NCBI GenBank assembly: GCA_018401695.1 | Contig: JAGYKD010000001.1 | Location: forward strand, 598,016 to 662,015 | Origin: Flavobacteriales bacterium | Lineage (GTDB): Bacteria; Bacteroidota; Bacteroidia; CAIKAF01 | Direction: 5' to 3' | DNA: 64,000 nt | Shown: positions 8,380-18,056 of the stretch, one piece after another | Numbering within the stretch: position 1 is the first letter of the stretch | Layout: every line of letters begins with the position of its first letter | The notes under the pieces: model-generated | What the model was told of the DNA's origin: nothing | Database searches by the model: none | The model's input: only the letters and a program-made list of their open reading frames with translations | Position numbers and translations under genes: made by a program

Positions 8380-8945
8380 AGCTTTTGATATATAAAGACC
8401 TATTTAGATTTCTTTTGGTAGTTTCTCGCCTTTCATAACACAGATTACGGCAATACAAGACCAAATCGGTTCTTGAGCATGAGGCAATCTTTCTAATTCG
8501 TGCATCGGCATTGTTTCGGCAGCCAAAGTTAAAAAAACCATCCCCTTTGAAGCATTATTTTTTCTAAAAGGAGTCAATTCCCAATATCCATTTTTGGAGA
8601 AGATTATTATTTGGGGGGGGCAATTCCGGCGCTTTCTTCAAGTCCTCAATTCGGAGCTAAGGGGGCGCAAGCCTGTCCGGGGTCTCCCCTTTACATTGGG
8701 GAGCCTCCTCCATGGCGCTCCCCCTAAGCTCCGAATTTCCGGGCTTTCCGTGCGCTCCGGGCCCCGTAATTCTAGGCAAATTTGGCTTAAAACTCACCTT
8801 AATTTAAGGCCGCTTGGCTTATCTACCTTCCCTAAAAAAAGGCGCGCCCCAAATGTGAGCATATACCCAAAATTGCAAGCCAAAGAAAAGCAAGGGACAA
8901 GCTTGTGCAGGGGTGGTCAGAAACCGGGAAACAAAGTCACCGAGC
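8380..8945. other. Intergenic region with hairpin element copy 2
   Basis: 566 bp between icd and the AraC gene, both on the minus strand. It holds the presumed icd promoter area (8380-8590, AT-rich, no clear TAnnTTTG box recognised), the hairpin element at 8649-8736 and GC-rich flanks. I see no credible gene; the reading frames crossing the hairpin are GC-biased and unlike proteins. Confidence 0.6.
8649..8736 (-). repeat. Dispersed hairpin element, copy 2 (about 8.7 kb)
   Basis: Inverted arms 8649-8668 (attcggagctaagggggcgc) and 8715-8736 enclose a core that reads on the minus strand as GAGGA, then an enlarged inner stem (GGCTCCCC pairing with GGGGAGACC, one bulge) around an 8-nt AT-rich loop, then CCGGACAG. 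It keeps the GAGGA and CCGG ends but has a longer inner stem and a lost loop consensus compared with copy 1. Confidence 0.65.
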
Positions 8946-9893
8946 TTAGTTTGCTTCTGCCAATTTTTGAGCCATTTTAGAGGGCAAGAATCCATGATGT
9001 TCCTGAAACTTTCGGCTAAATTTACTGACACTGCTGTAGCCAATATGATAGGCCACTTCGGAGACATTCATTCTACCTTCACTAAGCAGCTGTAGGGCAT
9101 ACTTCATACGAAGTTTAAGGTAGAATTGATATACCGACCCTCCTATTTGGTCTTTAAACACAATTTTGAGTTTGGAAACGCTAACCCCGCCAAAATCTGC
9201 CAGCTGTTGTAAACTTAGGGGTTGACCACTTAAGTTAGCCTCCATAAATCGAATTACCATTTGGCAAAGGCTTTCGCCGCTTCGGCTTCGGTTGGCTTTG
9301 AGTTCTTCTTGCACAATAAATAAGTTGCGCATCATTAAGTGAGCAAAGAAGCTTTTTTCGATTTCAGCACCTGCGGCAAAGGCCTCTTCGCTGTTTATTT
9401 GCCCCATACTTTGCCTTAGTTCGGCATCGTGTATGGGTACACCGGTAAAAGACTGAAAAGCGTCGAGCTGATGCAAGGAATGCTGCCCATGGTGCATTTT
9501 TGCTGCCAGGTTTGGGAGCCAAGAGGCATGGCCAACCATAGCCAAGACCACCCCCTCCCTGGTTTTTTTAGGGGCAGGTCTGGTATCTTCCAAACGCCAG
9601 CAGGTATGAAAACAAAGGATAGGCAAACCCATACTATGGTCGCCTTCCTTAGCCAAATAGCAGGTCAAAAGAAAAAAAGAGCCCTGAAAGTTTAAGGTGC
9701 TTTGGTGAGATCCCTCGCGTTTAGCAAAAAACATCAGCCATTTTTCGTCGGGCGAAAGGAATAGCCCCTTTTCTTTGGCCAGGGCACCGGTTAGTTGAGT
9801 AGGTAAATACCTCGGAAAAACGAGAGCGTCCCTATGTTTCATAAGGTAGGTCTTAATGGTTGGTGCACATAGGGGAGAATCAAAAATAAACAC
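8946..9893 (-). CDS. AraC-family transcriptional regulator
   Basis: A 315-residue regulator. The C-terminal ~100 residues are a double helix-turn-helix AraC domain: LSLQQLADFGGVSVSKLKIVF for the first HTH, and VSEVAYHIGYSSVSKFSRKF with GFLPSKM for the second and its signature. The N-terminal ~200 residues are not a recognised ligand domain. The second in-frame ATG (9842, MKHRDALVF) is an equally possible start. It is transcribed away from the PAS histidine kinase at 10116, with 222 bp shared between them, so common regulation is possible but unproven. The inducer is unknown. Confidence 0.88.
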   Translation of the reverse strand: MFIFDSPLCAPTIKTYLMKHRDALVFPRYLPTQLTGALAKEKGLFLSPDEKWLMFFAKREGSHQSTLNFQGSFFLLTCYLAKEGDHSMGLPILCFHTCWRLEDTRPAPKKTREGVVLAMVGHASWLPNLAAKMHHGQHSLHQLDAFQSFTGVPIHDAELRQSMGQINSEEAFAAGAEIEKSFFAHLMMRNLFIVQEELKANRSRSGESLCQMVIRFMEANLSGQPLSLQQLADFGGVSVSKLKIVFKDQIGGSVYQFYLKLRMKYALQLLSEGRMNVSEVAYHIGYSSVSKFSRKFQEHHGFLPSKMAQKLAEAN

Positions 9894-10115
9894 TCCATTT
9901 TATCTTTCCATAGGCCCCATTAGCTTTTTCCAGAACATGTACAAGATTCCAAAATACGGATGCCTTTTCCATCTTATGGATTTTTTTATCCGAAAAATCA
10001 ATCAAAATCAACGATTTCTGGCCCTACTTTACCAAAGTCAAAAAAATATCCTTACTTAGTCTTTGGGAAACAATAAAGCTTCAAAAGCTTATCGTATGAG
10101 CAATAGAAAATTTGC

Positions 10116-12482
10116 ATGCCAATTGTATCGGACAATTCGCTGCTAAGGCAGTTTAAGCATAGGTATCCGGAGCTGGCATCGCTCTGGGAAGATAGCCCCT
10201 CCGAAGCCTTTTGGCTGTTGGAGGAGGGGAAAGAAGGTATGCACTGGATCAGTGAACCTTTGGCCCGTCAATTGGGATATCAACCTGAGGAGTTCCATAA
10301 CCTAAACCTGTACATGTGGGACCTTTTACACCCCGACGACCGGCCCCACAGCCAAAAAAGGTTTAAAGAATACTTAAACACCCAATCACCCTTTGAACAT
10401 ACGGTGCGCTACCTCCACAAAAATGGCCACACCGTTGCCGTTCAATGCAAAGGAAAGGCTTCCCTTAACCCCAAAAACAACACCAAAGCTCTTTCCGGAG
10501 TGCACCTTGCTTCTTCCGGACTTTGGGTAGGCCCCCAACTTCAACCCGAAACCGAGCTCAACAAGTTTCAGCTGTTTAGCCTTTTTTTTAACAACTCCTT
10601 ATACGGCGCCTTTTTTATGATGCTCGATTCGCCCATTCAATGGGACGAAAAGCAAGACAAAGAAGCATTGTTAGATTATGTAATGGAACACCAGCAGGTT
10701 ACCGAAATCAATCAAGCCATGCTGGACCAATACAATGCCAAGCGAGAAGACTTTATTGGGTTTAAACCCCTCGACTTTTTTCCGCACGACCACCTAGGTG
10801 CCCGTAGTTTGTGGCGGGAGCTTTTTGACAAAGGTCGGCTCAAAGTAGAAACCAATGAGCGCACCGTAGACGGCAAAGAAATATTTTTTGAAGGCGATTA
10901 TGTTGTACTGTACGACGACTTAGGGCGCATCACCGGACACTTTGGCATTCAACAGGAAGTGACAGAGCGGGTTCGCTCCCAATCGCTTTTAAAATCTAGC
11001 CGGGAGCAACTTTTGCGCATTACCCAAAACATTCCGGGGGTAGTTTATGAACTTCGCATTACAAAAACCGGCTGGTTTTCTTTTGACTTTTTAAGTGAGG
11101 AATGGAAAAGTCTAAACATAAATTTAACCCCTAACGGTCTCTTTCGTGATGCCAGCGAATTATTCTCCATTGTTCTTTCTCAAGATATTCCCGAATTTAC
11201 TCGAAAAATTCAGGCTTCTTATAGAGAACGTTCGCTGTTTGACCACAGTTACCGAATCCGAAATAAAAACGGAGAAATCCGCTGGCATAGGTCCAGGTCG
11301 CGCCCCGAAGTGCTCCCCAACAGCGATTTACTCTATGCAGGACTCTTTTACGACATTACCTCCGAACACGAAACAGCAAATACGCTGAGTCGCTTGGCAC
11401 TCGTCGCAGAAAAAACCTCGGACATTATTCTCACCTGCCAACCCAACGGAAAAATGGATTGGGCCAACCTGGCCTTGGAAAGACTGCTTGGCTATGCCCC
11501 CGAAAGCTTACGTGGCTATTACTTTTTCGATTTGGCCTCAGGTCCTGATTCGGATCAAGAAAGTCTGGGGCTCCTTCAAGAAAGTCTAGAAAGCGCTAAA
11601 TCCTTAAATGCAAACACCATTTTGTACCATGCCAACGGAAAACCCTGCTGGTTCAATGTCCAAATAACACCTATTACTCAAAATGCCAAACACCACCAAA
11701 GTATTGTGGTTCTGCACCCATTAGACGAGCTTATGGAAAAACAAGCTTCCTTACAAAGGCTGGTGGATTTAAGCTCTGATCAAAACAAGCGTTTGCAAAA
11801 TTTCGCATACATCGTATCTCACAACATTCGTAGCCATGCCGCAAACATCAGCTCTCTGGTAGAACTTCTCAACTCCACCTCCTCCACCGAAGACCAGGAG
11901 CAATTCAAAACTATGCTTAAAAAAAGCAGCACCCAGCTCGATGAAACCATCATGCACCTAAACGATGTAATCTCACTAAACACCGAACTGAGCACTTCTT
12001 ATGTCTCCATTAATGTCACCGAAACCATTGAAAAAGTCTTGCAGCCTCTACGCCAAAAAATCAAACACAGCCATGCCGAATTGGAATTCCATATTGCGCC
12101 CAATGCCACGGTTTACGCCGTACCTGCCTATTTTGAAAGCATCGTATTTAACCTAATCTCCAATGCCCTAAAATATCACAAACCCGGTGACCCGCCTGTA
12201 GTTGATGTTTCTTGGGACACCAAATCTGACCACCATTTGCTTAAAGTCCGAGACAGAGGGTTAGGCATTGACTTAAATCGCTACGGAGATCGGCTGTTTA
12301 ACATGTACCAAACCTTTCACAGAGTGCAAGACGCCAAAGGAATTGGCTTATTTTTAACCCGAAACCAAGTAAAAGCCATGGGAGGTGAAATTGGGGTAAA
12401 AAGCAAACCAAACCAAGGAGCTACCTTTTGGGTGAAATTCCCGCTAACTCCTAAAACAGAGGTCTCAAGCAACAAACCCTAA
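10116..12482 (+). CDS. Multi-PAS sensor histidine kinase (cytoplasmic)
   Basis: A 788-residue sensor kinase without transmembrane segments, so probably cytosolic. Several PAS-type domains precede the kinase, at about 20-130, 190-300, 305-425 and 425-535; one contains ITGHFGIQQEVTERV and another LYAGLFYDITSEHE, typical PAC ends. The dimerisation helix carries the phospho-acceptor histidine in FAYIVSHNIRSHA (about 560-572). The ATPase has an N-box (FNLISNALKYH, about 679), G1 (DRGLGID, about 718) and G2 (KGIGLFLTR). The HNIRSHA H-box is the variant common in Bacteroidota. No response regulator is adjacent, so the partner is encoded elsewhere. Confidence 0.9.
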   Translation: MPIVSDNSLLRQFKHRYPELASLWEDSPSEAFWLLEEGKEGMHWISEPLARQLGYQPEEFHNLNLYMWDLLHPDDRPHSQKRFKEYLNTQSPFEHTVRYLHKNGHTVAVQCKGKASLNPKNNTKALSGVHLASSGLWVGPQLQPETELNKFQLFSLFFNNSLYGAFFMMLDSPIQWDEKQDKEALLDYVMEHQQVTEINQAMLDQYNAKREDFIGFKPLDFFPHDHLGARSLWRELFDKGRLKVETNERTVDGKEIFFEGDYVVLYDDLGRITGHFGIQQEVTERVRSQSLLKSSREQLLRITQNIPGVVYELRITKTGWFSFDFLSEEWKSLNINLTPNGLFRDASELFSIVLSQDIPEFTRKIQASYRERSLFDHSYRIRNKNGEIRWHRSRSRPEVLPNSDLLYAGLFYDITSEHETANTLSRLALVAEKTSDIILTCQPNGKMDWANLALERLLGYAPESLRGYYFFDLASGPDSDQESLGLLQESLESAKSLNANTILYHANGKPCWFNVQITPITQNAKHHQSIVVLHPLDELMEKQASLQRLVDLSSDQNKRLQNFAYIVSHNIRSHAANISSLVELLNSTSSTEDQEQFKTMLKKSSTQLDETIMHLNDVISLNTELSTSYVSINVTETIEKVLQPLRQKIKHSHAELEFHIAPNATVYAVPAYFESIVFNLISNALKYHKPGDPPVVDVSWDTKSDHHLLKVRDRGLGIDLNRYGDRLFNMYQTFHRVQDAKGIGLFLTRNQVKAMGGEIGVKSKPNQGATFWVKFPLTPKTEVSSNKP

Positions 12483-12508
12483 ACAAAACCGCCCTCACCA
12501 TTCAAAGA

Positions 12509-12531
12509 AAGGAGGAGCCCCTCCTTGTTTT
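12509..12531 (+). terminator. Probable terminator of the histidine kinase gene
   Basis: The 7-bp stem aaggagg/cctcctt has a 4-nt loop and is followed by gtttta on the plus strand, about 27 nt after the kinase stop codon. The T-run is short, so strength is uncertain. Confidence 0.6.
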
Positions 12532-12550
12532 ATCATTCATCACCCACCAT

Positions 12551-13636
12551 TCAAACTACCTGAACCACATAGGCTCTATCTACAATCTTGCGCGTACGTT
12601 GCTTAAGCAAGCGAATGATTTCTTCTTCACTTTTGGGCTGATCCGGATTCAGCTGTACATAATGCCCGGCCAGCACCTTGTATTGCTTACACATCAACAA
12701 AAACCAAACCGTGGTAAAGTCTATTTTTCGAAAAACTATGGCCTCTTCACGCGCATAGCGCTCTACATTATTCAAAAAATCCTCCGGCATTTGCGTCCAG
12801 TGACGGCTACTGCGCACATGGTGCCCAATATGATACCCGTCGTTAAAGCACTTTTTGTTGTAAGGCGAGTTAATGCAGGTTAGGCTGTTGCGGTAACAAT
12901 TATCGGGTGTTTCGGCGTCCACAAAAGCATGTTGGGCCCAGTTGCCTGCCATCATCATGAGGCGACTAAAAAATAAAGGCAACCAAAACACCACTAAAGT
13001 GGCTTCCCAATGCACAAAAGAAAAAGCTATTCCTAAGCCTAAAAAAGTGAGCTCACCAACAATAACCCGTTTCATAATGGGCGTGCGCTTTTTTCCATGC
13101 AAATAGTGCACCAGTTCGATAAGTCCAATAAAAAAGAACTCTAAAAAATACGTCAAAAAACCTCGAACGCTATCTCTGCGGTACTTCATGGTAGTACTCA
13201 AGTCGGACTCAAGGTTGTTCTCCGGATGATGCATGGCAACGTGGTGCCCAAAATAAGTCTCGGGGGTCTCCCCAAAAAACGGGCCTATAAACCAAGGTAT
13301 AAGATTGTTGAACCGCTTGTACTTATTTTTAAATAAGCTGCGGTGCGAGGTATTGTGGAGCATTAAAATAAAAGGCCCCAAAAACACTGCCCAGTTCAAG
13401 AACAAATATACGCCGGCTACCCACCACGAAAAATCCAAATACAGCCAAATGGCCATAGGAGGAAAAATAAGCAGCAACAAAAAGCTAAGCTTTAAGAAAG
13501 GAAAGTCCCTTACATCATTCAAATAAGGGGCCAAAAAACGCTCAAAACTATTGAGCCTGTCTTTTTTTACGTAGGTTGGGTCGTCAATGCTAATGAACCC
13601 GTTCGAAAGCATACCAAATGGTTTAATTTGCGCCAA
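12551..13636 (-). CDS. Membrane fatty acid desaturase
   Basis: A 361-residue integral-membrane di-iron desaturase-type enzyme. It has three histidine boxes: HNTSH (94-98), GHHVAMHH (130-137) and NDGYHIGHH (265-273), with an extra His in NWAQH (236). Hydrophobic segments at about 50-95 and 160-235 fit the four-helix topology. It presumably introduces a double bond into membrane lipid acyl chains; regiospecificity and electron donor are not deducible. It is monocistronic and lies upstream of a small repeat cluster and the ClC gene, both on the minus strand. Confidence 0.9.
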   Translation of the reverse strand: MAQIKPFGMLSNGFISIDDPTYVKKDRLNSFERFLAPYLNDVRDFPFLKLSFLLLLIFPPMAIWLYLDFSWWVAGVYLFLNWAVFLGPFILMLHNTSHRSLFKNKYKRFNNLIPWFIGPFFGETPETYFGHHVAMHHPENNLESDLSTTMKYRRDSVRGFLTYFLEFFFIGLIELVHYLHGKKRTPIMKRVIVGELTFLGLGIAFSFVHWEATLVVFWLPLFFSRLMMMAGNWAQHAFVDAETPDNCYRNSLTCINSPYNKKCFNDGYHIGHHVRSSRHWTQMPEDFLNNVERYAREEAIVFRKIDFTTVWFLLMCKQYKVLAGHYVQLNPDQPKSEEEIIRLLKQRTRKIVDRAYVVQVV

Positions 13637-13681
13637 TACAGACGCCTTGCAAAATACGTGCTTTCATGGGATATATACAAG

Positions 13682-13776
13682 CCCGTCTTTACCTCGTCAT
13701 ACAGAGACGGGAGGCATCCCGGGGAGACGGGAAGCATCCCGGAGAGACGGGAGGCATCCCGTCTTTACCTCGTCAT
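13682..13776. repeat. Tandem 20-bp palindromic units inside a 19-bp direct repeat
   Basis: Three copies of a 20-bp unit (gagacgggaggcatcccgg type, starting 13704, 13724, 13744) lie between two perfect 19-bp direct repeats (cccgtctttacctcgtcat, 13682-13700 and 13758-13776). Each unit contains the palindrome CGGGANGCATCCCG. It sits between the desaturase and ClC genes. Confidence 0.85.
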
Positions 13777-13782
13777 TGCGCA

Positions 13783-15570
13783 TTAACTCAGCCTCACCAA
13801 CTTTTTCCTATACGCCGTAAACACCGTGGACCTCGACACAAACCCAACATACTTCTCCCCTTGCTCCACAGGCAAATTCCACTGCTGGGTTTCTTCAAAC
13901 TTTTTCACTACCTCCTTTACCGGAGTTTGTAATTGAATCCGAACCGCCGGCGCATCCATCAACTGTGCCGCTTTTAACACATCGTATTGTTCGGTATTGA
14001 ACATCACCGATTTCAAAGTCTCTAAAGAAATGACTCCTTTTAAGCGTCCATCCTCATCGACCACCGCAAAGATATTGCGCTTGCTCTTACGCACTACCTG
14101 CACAATAGCTCCCAAAGAATCGTTAGGAGCAACCACACTCACATCGGTTTCCAACACTTCTTTCAACTCCATTTGCTGCAACAGATCCTCGTCTTTGTGC
14201 CCCGTAAAAATCTGCCCCTTGCGGGCCATACTCAATAGTTCCATGGAATAGGGCCGGTAAGCACGGGCCATCAAAAAAGCACTCACACTCACTATCATGA
14301 GTGGAATCATCAACCCGTATCCACCCGAAAGTTCCGCAATAAGAAAGATGGCTGTAAGCGGTGCAAACATTACACCCGCCAAAACGCCGGCCATGCCCAC
14401 CAGTACAAAACTGTTCTCCGGCAATTTCGCAATTCCGGTCTGATTGAGCAAACGCGCAAAGAAAAATCCTACAAAACCCCCGGTGAACAAAGAAGGCGCA
14501 AAATTTCCGCCATTGCCGCCCCCATGAATGGTTAGGCTGGTAGCCCATACTTTAAACAGCGCAATAAGTCCGGACAACAAAAGCAAAGTCCAGCTCAAGG
14601 GCAAAACTTCCGGCAATTCATAGGCCTCCAAAAGCGCCTCTGCTTCACCGGTAAACAACTCGGCTATGGAATGATACCCCTCACCAAACAAGGGGGGAAA
14701 CAGGAAACAAAGGGCCGCTAATGCAACTCCTGCACCCAAAGCTCGCCACCAAGGATTCTTTATGCGCTCCAACCTACGCTCGGTGGCCCTGTTCACATAG
14801 GCATAGTACAAAGAAACCGCACCACAAAACAAGCCAAGCAACACGTAGTAAGGTACATTTCGGTAATCAAAGGTCTCCGAAAGCGGTACGTTAAACAATA
14901 TGGACTCCCGCAAAATTATGTGCGAACACAAAGCCCCCGAAACCGATGCAACTATAAGTGGAATAAACTCGGTAATGGCAATACCTGCAAGTACTACCTC
15001 TATCGCAAACATAACCCCGGCTATTGGTGCATTAAACACAGCAGCTATTCCCGCCGCTACACCCGCCGCCAACAGCAAGGTCCTGTCCTTATACGTAACA
15101 TGATATACCCTACCAAAATTTGACCCGATGGCCGCACCGGTAACCACAATAGGCCCCTCCAAACCGGAACTTCCACCCAAACCTACCGTAACCGAACTGG
15201 TCAACAGTTGGCTATGCATGCGTGAACCCGGTATCATGCTCGATTTTCGAGCAATGGCGTGCAACACCCGAGCTATTCCTTTGCCGTCCTTGCCTTGGTA
15301 TACCCAACGTACCAAAGCCACCGCAGCCAAAATGCCCAACAAAGGAAAAAAAGGAAGAAAAAACGAAGGGTAGTCAAAGGGATTTTGCTCAATAAAAAAG
15401 CGGTTGATAAAATGCACCGCAGTCTTAAGCAGCACCGCCGCCAACCCTGCCGTAAGCCCCACCAAAATACCACTCAACAACAAAAAACTTTGCCTGTCCA
15501 AACGGCTTTGCAACCACCGTAAGGGAAAGCGGTGCCACAGGAGCCTTCGCTTCCAACGCTGGTGGCTCAT
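13783..15570 (-). CDS. ClC-family chloride channel/transporter with CBS domains
   Basis: A 595-residue membrane protein. Signature regions are GKGIA (97-101, in place of GSGIP), GLEGP (136-140, with the gating glutamate E138), FNAPIAGVMFAIE (about 172) and GGNGGNFAPSLFTGG (about 350). Two CBS domains occupy about 450-590 (SVVAPNDSLGAIVQVV; AVVDEDGRLKGVISLE; VGFVSRS) and may bind adenine nucleotides. It should move chloride or similar anions across the inner membrane. Whether it is a channel or a proton antiporter cannot be told by eye. The gene is flanked by a repeat cluster and the glycine-rich protein gene on the same strand, 64 bp away. Confidence 0.92.
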   Translation of the reverse strand: MSHQRWKRRLLWHRFPLRWLQSRLDRQSFLLLSGILVGLTAGLAAVLLKTAVHFINRFFIEQNPFDYPSFFLPFFPLLGILAAVALVRWVYQGKDGKGIARVLHAIARKSSMIPGSRMHSQLLTSSVTVGLGGSSGLEGPIVVTGAAIGSNFGRVYHVTYKDRTLLLAAGVAAGIAAVFNAPIAGVMFAIEVVLAGIAITEFIPLIVASVSGALCSHIILRESILFNVPLSETFDYRNVPYYVLLGLFCGAVSLYYAYVNRATERRLERIKNPWWRALGAGVALAALCFLFPPLFGEGYHSIAELFTGEAEALLEAYELPEVLPLSWTLLLLSGLIALFKVWATSLTIHGGGNGGNFAPSLFTGGFVGFFFARLLNQTGIAKLPENSFVLVGMAGVLAGVMFAPLTAIFLIAELSGGYGLMIPLMIVSVSAFLMARAYRPYSMELLSMARKGQIFTGHKDEDLLQQMELKEVLETDVSVVAPNDSLGAIVQVVRKSKRNIFAVVDEDGRLKGVISLETLKSVMFNTEQYDVLKAAQLMDAPAVRIQLQTPVKEVVKKFEETQQWNLPVEQGEKYVGFVSRSTVFTAYRKKLVRLS

Positions 15571-15634
15571 TCCTCCTGTGATTCATAGTTCATGGCCACA
15601 AAGGTACTCAGGCCACCCAAAAGTCCTAAGAAAT

Positions 15635-16879
15635 CTACCAAACGATGCGCACCAAGCCATTGCCCGAACGAACACCGGTGCTCATTTGCGTGTTTGTATT
15701 CCCCGATGCAGACACATAGCCGGAACCGCCACCGCCGGCATCCACAGAACCGCCGCCGCCGCCATACCAGCCGCCACCGCCGCCGCCGCCGCCATGGCTT
15801 CCACCTTGACCGCGACCTCCTTGTCCAAAGCTGCCGGAATTTGCACCTGAACCTCCGCTGCTTTGGCTGCCGCCCTGCCCGGTGGTTCCTCCCCACAAAT
15901 TTTGACCATTGTTACCGCTAAGCCCGCCGCCTGAGCCTCCGGCTGTGGGCTGCCAGCCTCCGGAACCGCCGCCGCCGCCGGCCACTACTACACGGTTGTT
16001 TAGGGTAGTTCCGTTCTTGCGCACATCAGAAGCCCCGCCTCCGGCACCGGGCCTCTTGTTATCGTCGGAGCTGGCATTGGTGCCGCCGCCGCCGTTCCAA
16101 CCGCCGGTAGACGTGGACAAAATATAATCCTGACCTTCTCCTCCTACATACACATACAGCGTTTCGCCGGGACTCACAGGCACATCTGCCTGAGCATAGC
16201 CTCCAAGTCCACCCTGACCATTCCCCACAGGCCCACCGTTACCTCCTTGGGCTCCCCAGCATTTTACCGTAATGTGGCTGCCGCAAATGGCCGGAACTAC
16301 AAAAGTTTGCATGCTTCCCGTAAAATTAAAGGTCATGCTGTCGTTGGACAAACAACTCACCACCTGCACTGTATCGGTTCGGCTGGCGCTACAACCCGAT
16401 GAATCGGTCACGGTCAAACTTACCGTTTGCGCGCCCAGTTGATTAAACTGCACCGTTGGGTTGGGGCCGCTAAACGAAGGTGGTGTAGCGTTGCTAAACA
16501 ACCATTGAAACGTAGAAGTCCCCGCTTGCAAGGCCAAAAAACTTGCCGGCGTTTGATTCGAAATCGTGGCCGGGGCCTGGTACGCCGCCGAAGGAAACTG
16601 GGTGCAATTGCAACGGAGCGTGCGCCAACCCGCCGGAAAATAACTCTCCACACACTCCGAAGTGGTATTGTAAATGGTCAAACCCACCGGCACTTGCTGC
16701 ATGGCATTCCGGTTGGCCTGATTGATGCGTGGCAACAAAAAACCACGGGCGGTATCGCTCAATTCCAATATGGCATTGGGATCCGGCTGCTGATTTTGGT
16801 GGCCTATCAAAACGCCTCCCGACTGGGCAAAGGACGAAACAGCAACAGCGAAGGAAACTAAAGTAAGTAATATGCGCAT
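15635..16879 (-). CDS. Secreted protein: PKD-like domain plus glycine-rich (ALK/LTK-like) domain
   Basis: A 414-residue exported protein with signal peptide MRILLTLVSFAVAVSSFAQ. Residues about 25-90 are the short region common in Bacteroidota surface proteins (ILELSDTARGFLLPRINQANRNAM). A PKD-like fold follows at about 100-170 (TFQWLFSNATPPSF, VSLTVTDSSG). From about 180 it enters a beta-strand-flanked, very glycine-rich domain (FNFTGSMQTFVVP, CWGAQGG) that ends GNGLVRIVW, resembling the ALK/LTK glycine-rich domain family. It has no T9SS sorting domain. It is a paralogue of the gene at 37018-38538. Role unknown; surface adhesion is a guess only. Confidence 0.75.
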   Translation of the reverse strand: MRILLTLVSFAVAVSSFAQSGGVLIGHQNQQPDPNAILELSDTARGFLLPRINQANRNAMQQVPVGLTIYNTTSECVESYFPAGWRTLRCNCTQFPSAAYQAPATISNQTPASFLALQAGTSTFQWLFSNATPPSFSGPNPTVQFNQLGAQTVSLTVTDSSGCSASRTDTVQVVSCLSNDSMTFNFTGSMQTFVVPAICGSHITVKCWGAQGGNGGPVGNGQGGLGGYAQADVPVSPGETLYVYVGGEGQDYILSTSTGGWNGGGGTNASSDDNKRPGAGGGASDVRKNGTTLNNRVVVAGGGGGSGGWQPTAGGSGGGLSGNNGQNLWGGTTGQGGSQSSGGSGANSGSFGQGGRGQGGSHGGGGGGGGWYGGGGGSVDAGGGGSGYVSASGNTNTQMSTGVRSGNGLVRIVW

Positions 16880-16993
16880 CCTAATTTTTTTACCAAGTTA
16901 GGACTTTGAAAGTAAGCTTACAACTCAAAAATTTGGGGCCCCGGTTCCATGTAGAAATCGTTTAAGCTAAGCTCCCATGGCTGCGGGCTCCCT

Positions 16994-17073
16994 TGCCCAA
17001 GGCCTGCTTGGCGGGCTTCCGGTTGCTCCGCCAAGCTTCGCATCCTCAGCCTCGCCAAGCATGGCCTTGGGCA
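16994..17073 (-). repeat. Dispersed hairpin element, copy 3 (about 17.0 kb)
   Basis: The arms 16994-17013 (tgcccaaggcctgcttggcg) and 17053-17073 pair almost perfectly. On the minus strand the core starts GAGGA, has inner stem TGC/GCA around the 13-nt loop GAAGCTTGGCGGA, and ends ACCGGAAG. It lies in the shared upstream region of two divergent genes (starts at 16879 and about 17155), about 80 bp from the second start codon. Confidence 0.78.
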
Positions 17074-17154
17074 GCGGGCGGCCCTTCGCCCGGTCGGGGG
17101 GCCATTCTTTGGCATTCCTCTTCTCTAAAAATGCTCGGCTTTGTATCTTTGGCT

Positions 17155-17688
17155 ATGCATAGTACTTGTTTCAGCACCCTTTTTCTTCTTTGTTTTAGTG
17201 CACTCCTTAGCGGCCAAACCACCACCCGAACCGGCCAAAGTTTTCCGGAAACCTGCATCGGCGAATGGACAGGAAACCTGGAAATCTTTGCAGGTCAAGA
17301 ACGTAAAGAACAAATTGAATTAAGCATAAGACTCGATCCACCCGACAGTTTAGGCTACTTAAGCTACACTTTGGTGTATTTTGGCGATGGCAACATAGAG
17401 CGGCGCCCATACACCCTTAAACCCCACGAAAGGCCCGGTTATTGGTACGTAGACGAAAACAACGGCATTGTGTTGCAAGCACGGGTAATGGACAGAACCC
17501 TAACCAGTGTTTTTAAGGTAAAAGAACAGGTACTTATTTCGAAGTGGACATGCGAAGGCGACACTTCGCAATGGGAAATTTTGGTGTATCCGGACCTTTG
17601 GGAGCCCGTGGGGGAAACCGAAGGCGAGGAAATCACGGCTTCTTGGCCCCTAAGCACCCAATCGGCTGTGCTTGAGCGGGTGCGTTGA
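17155..17688 (+). CDS. Secreted protein of unknown function
   Basis: A 177-residue protein with signal peptide MHSTCFSTLFLLCFSALLSGQ. The mature part (CIGEWTGNLEIFAGQ at about 32-46, then alternating short beta strands) has the look of a small beta-barrel or lipocalin-like exported protein, but I do not recognise a family. I chose the ATG at 17155; an ATG at 17131 is possible, and longer upstream frames run through the hairpin element and are rejected. A TATCTTTG sequence at 17144-17151 matches the Bacteroidota -7 box and lies right before the ATG, without an evident -33 box. Confidence 0.65.
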   Translation: MHSTCFSTLFLLCFSALLSGQTTTRTGQSFPETCIGEWTGNLEIFAGQERKEQIELSIRLDPPDSLGYLSYTLVYFGDGNIERRPYTLKPHERPGYWYVDENNGIVLQARVMDRTLTSVFKVKEQVLISKWTCEGDTSQWEILVYPDLWEPVGETEGEEITASWPLSTQSAVLERVR

Positions 17689-17860
17689 TTGACCCCAAAA
17701 AGCTTTTGCCCCAAAAGGTACGATTTACGCCAAGAGCATCCGTTCCGGCCTAAGATTCAACGCCTTAATAATTGGATCATTTTCTCCCCTCTCATTTTCA
17801 CTCCCACTCCCAAACTCCCCACAGCATCGCCCCCCGGCCCCACGGAGGGCCCTCCGAAAG

Positions 17861-17934
17861 CAGGGTTTAGCGGCGCTTAAGCGAGGAGGTGGAGCTTTGC
17901 GGAACCACCGCAGCTTTAGCGCCGCTTAAGCCTG
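17861..17934 (+). repeat. Dispersed hairpin element, copy 4 (about 17.9 kb)
   Basis: Arms 17861-17882 and 17914-17934 share CAGG, AGCGGCGCT and AAG in inverted orientation. The core 17883-17913 starts GAGGA, has inner stem GGT/ACC around loop GGAGCTTTGCGGA, and ends ACCGCAG. The loop is identical to copy 1 while the inner stem differs by compensatory change. Confidence 0.8.
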
Positions 17935-18056
17935 CTGAGGAAGACCGGAGAAAGGGCCGGGAAGAATACTAACACATCCATTGGAACCGGGGCCCCAAAA
18001 GTCCCGGAGCTCTAAAGCCCAAGCGTTTAAAAAACAGTTTTGTTAGGGATTAGCTC

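Noticed and set aside
8594-8980. Plus-strand frame of about 128 codons across the intergenic region
   Set aside because: It passes through the hairpin element and into the opposite strand of the AraC gene; composition is not protein-like.
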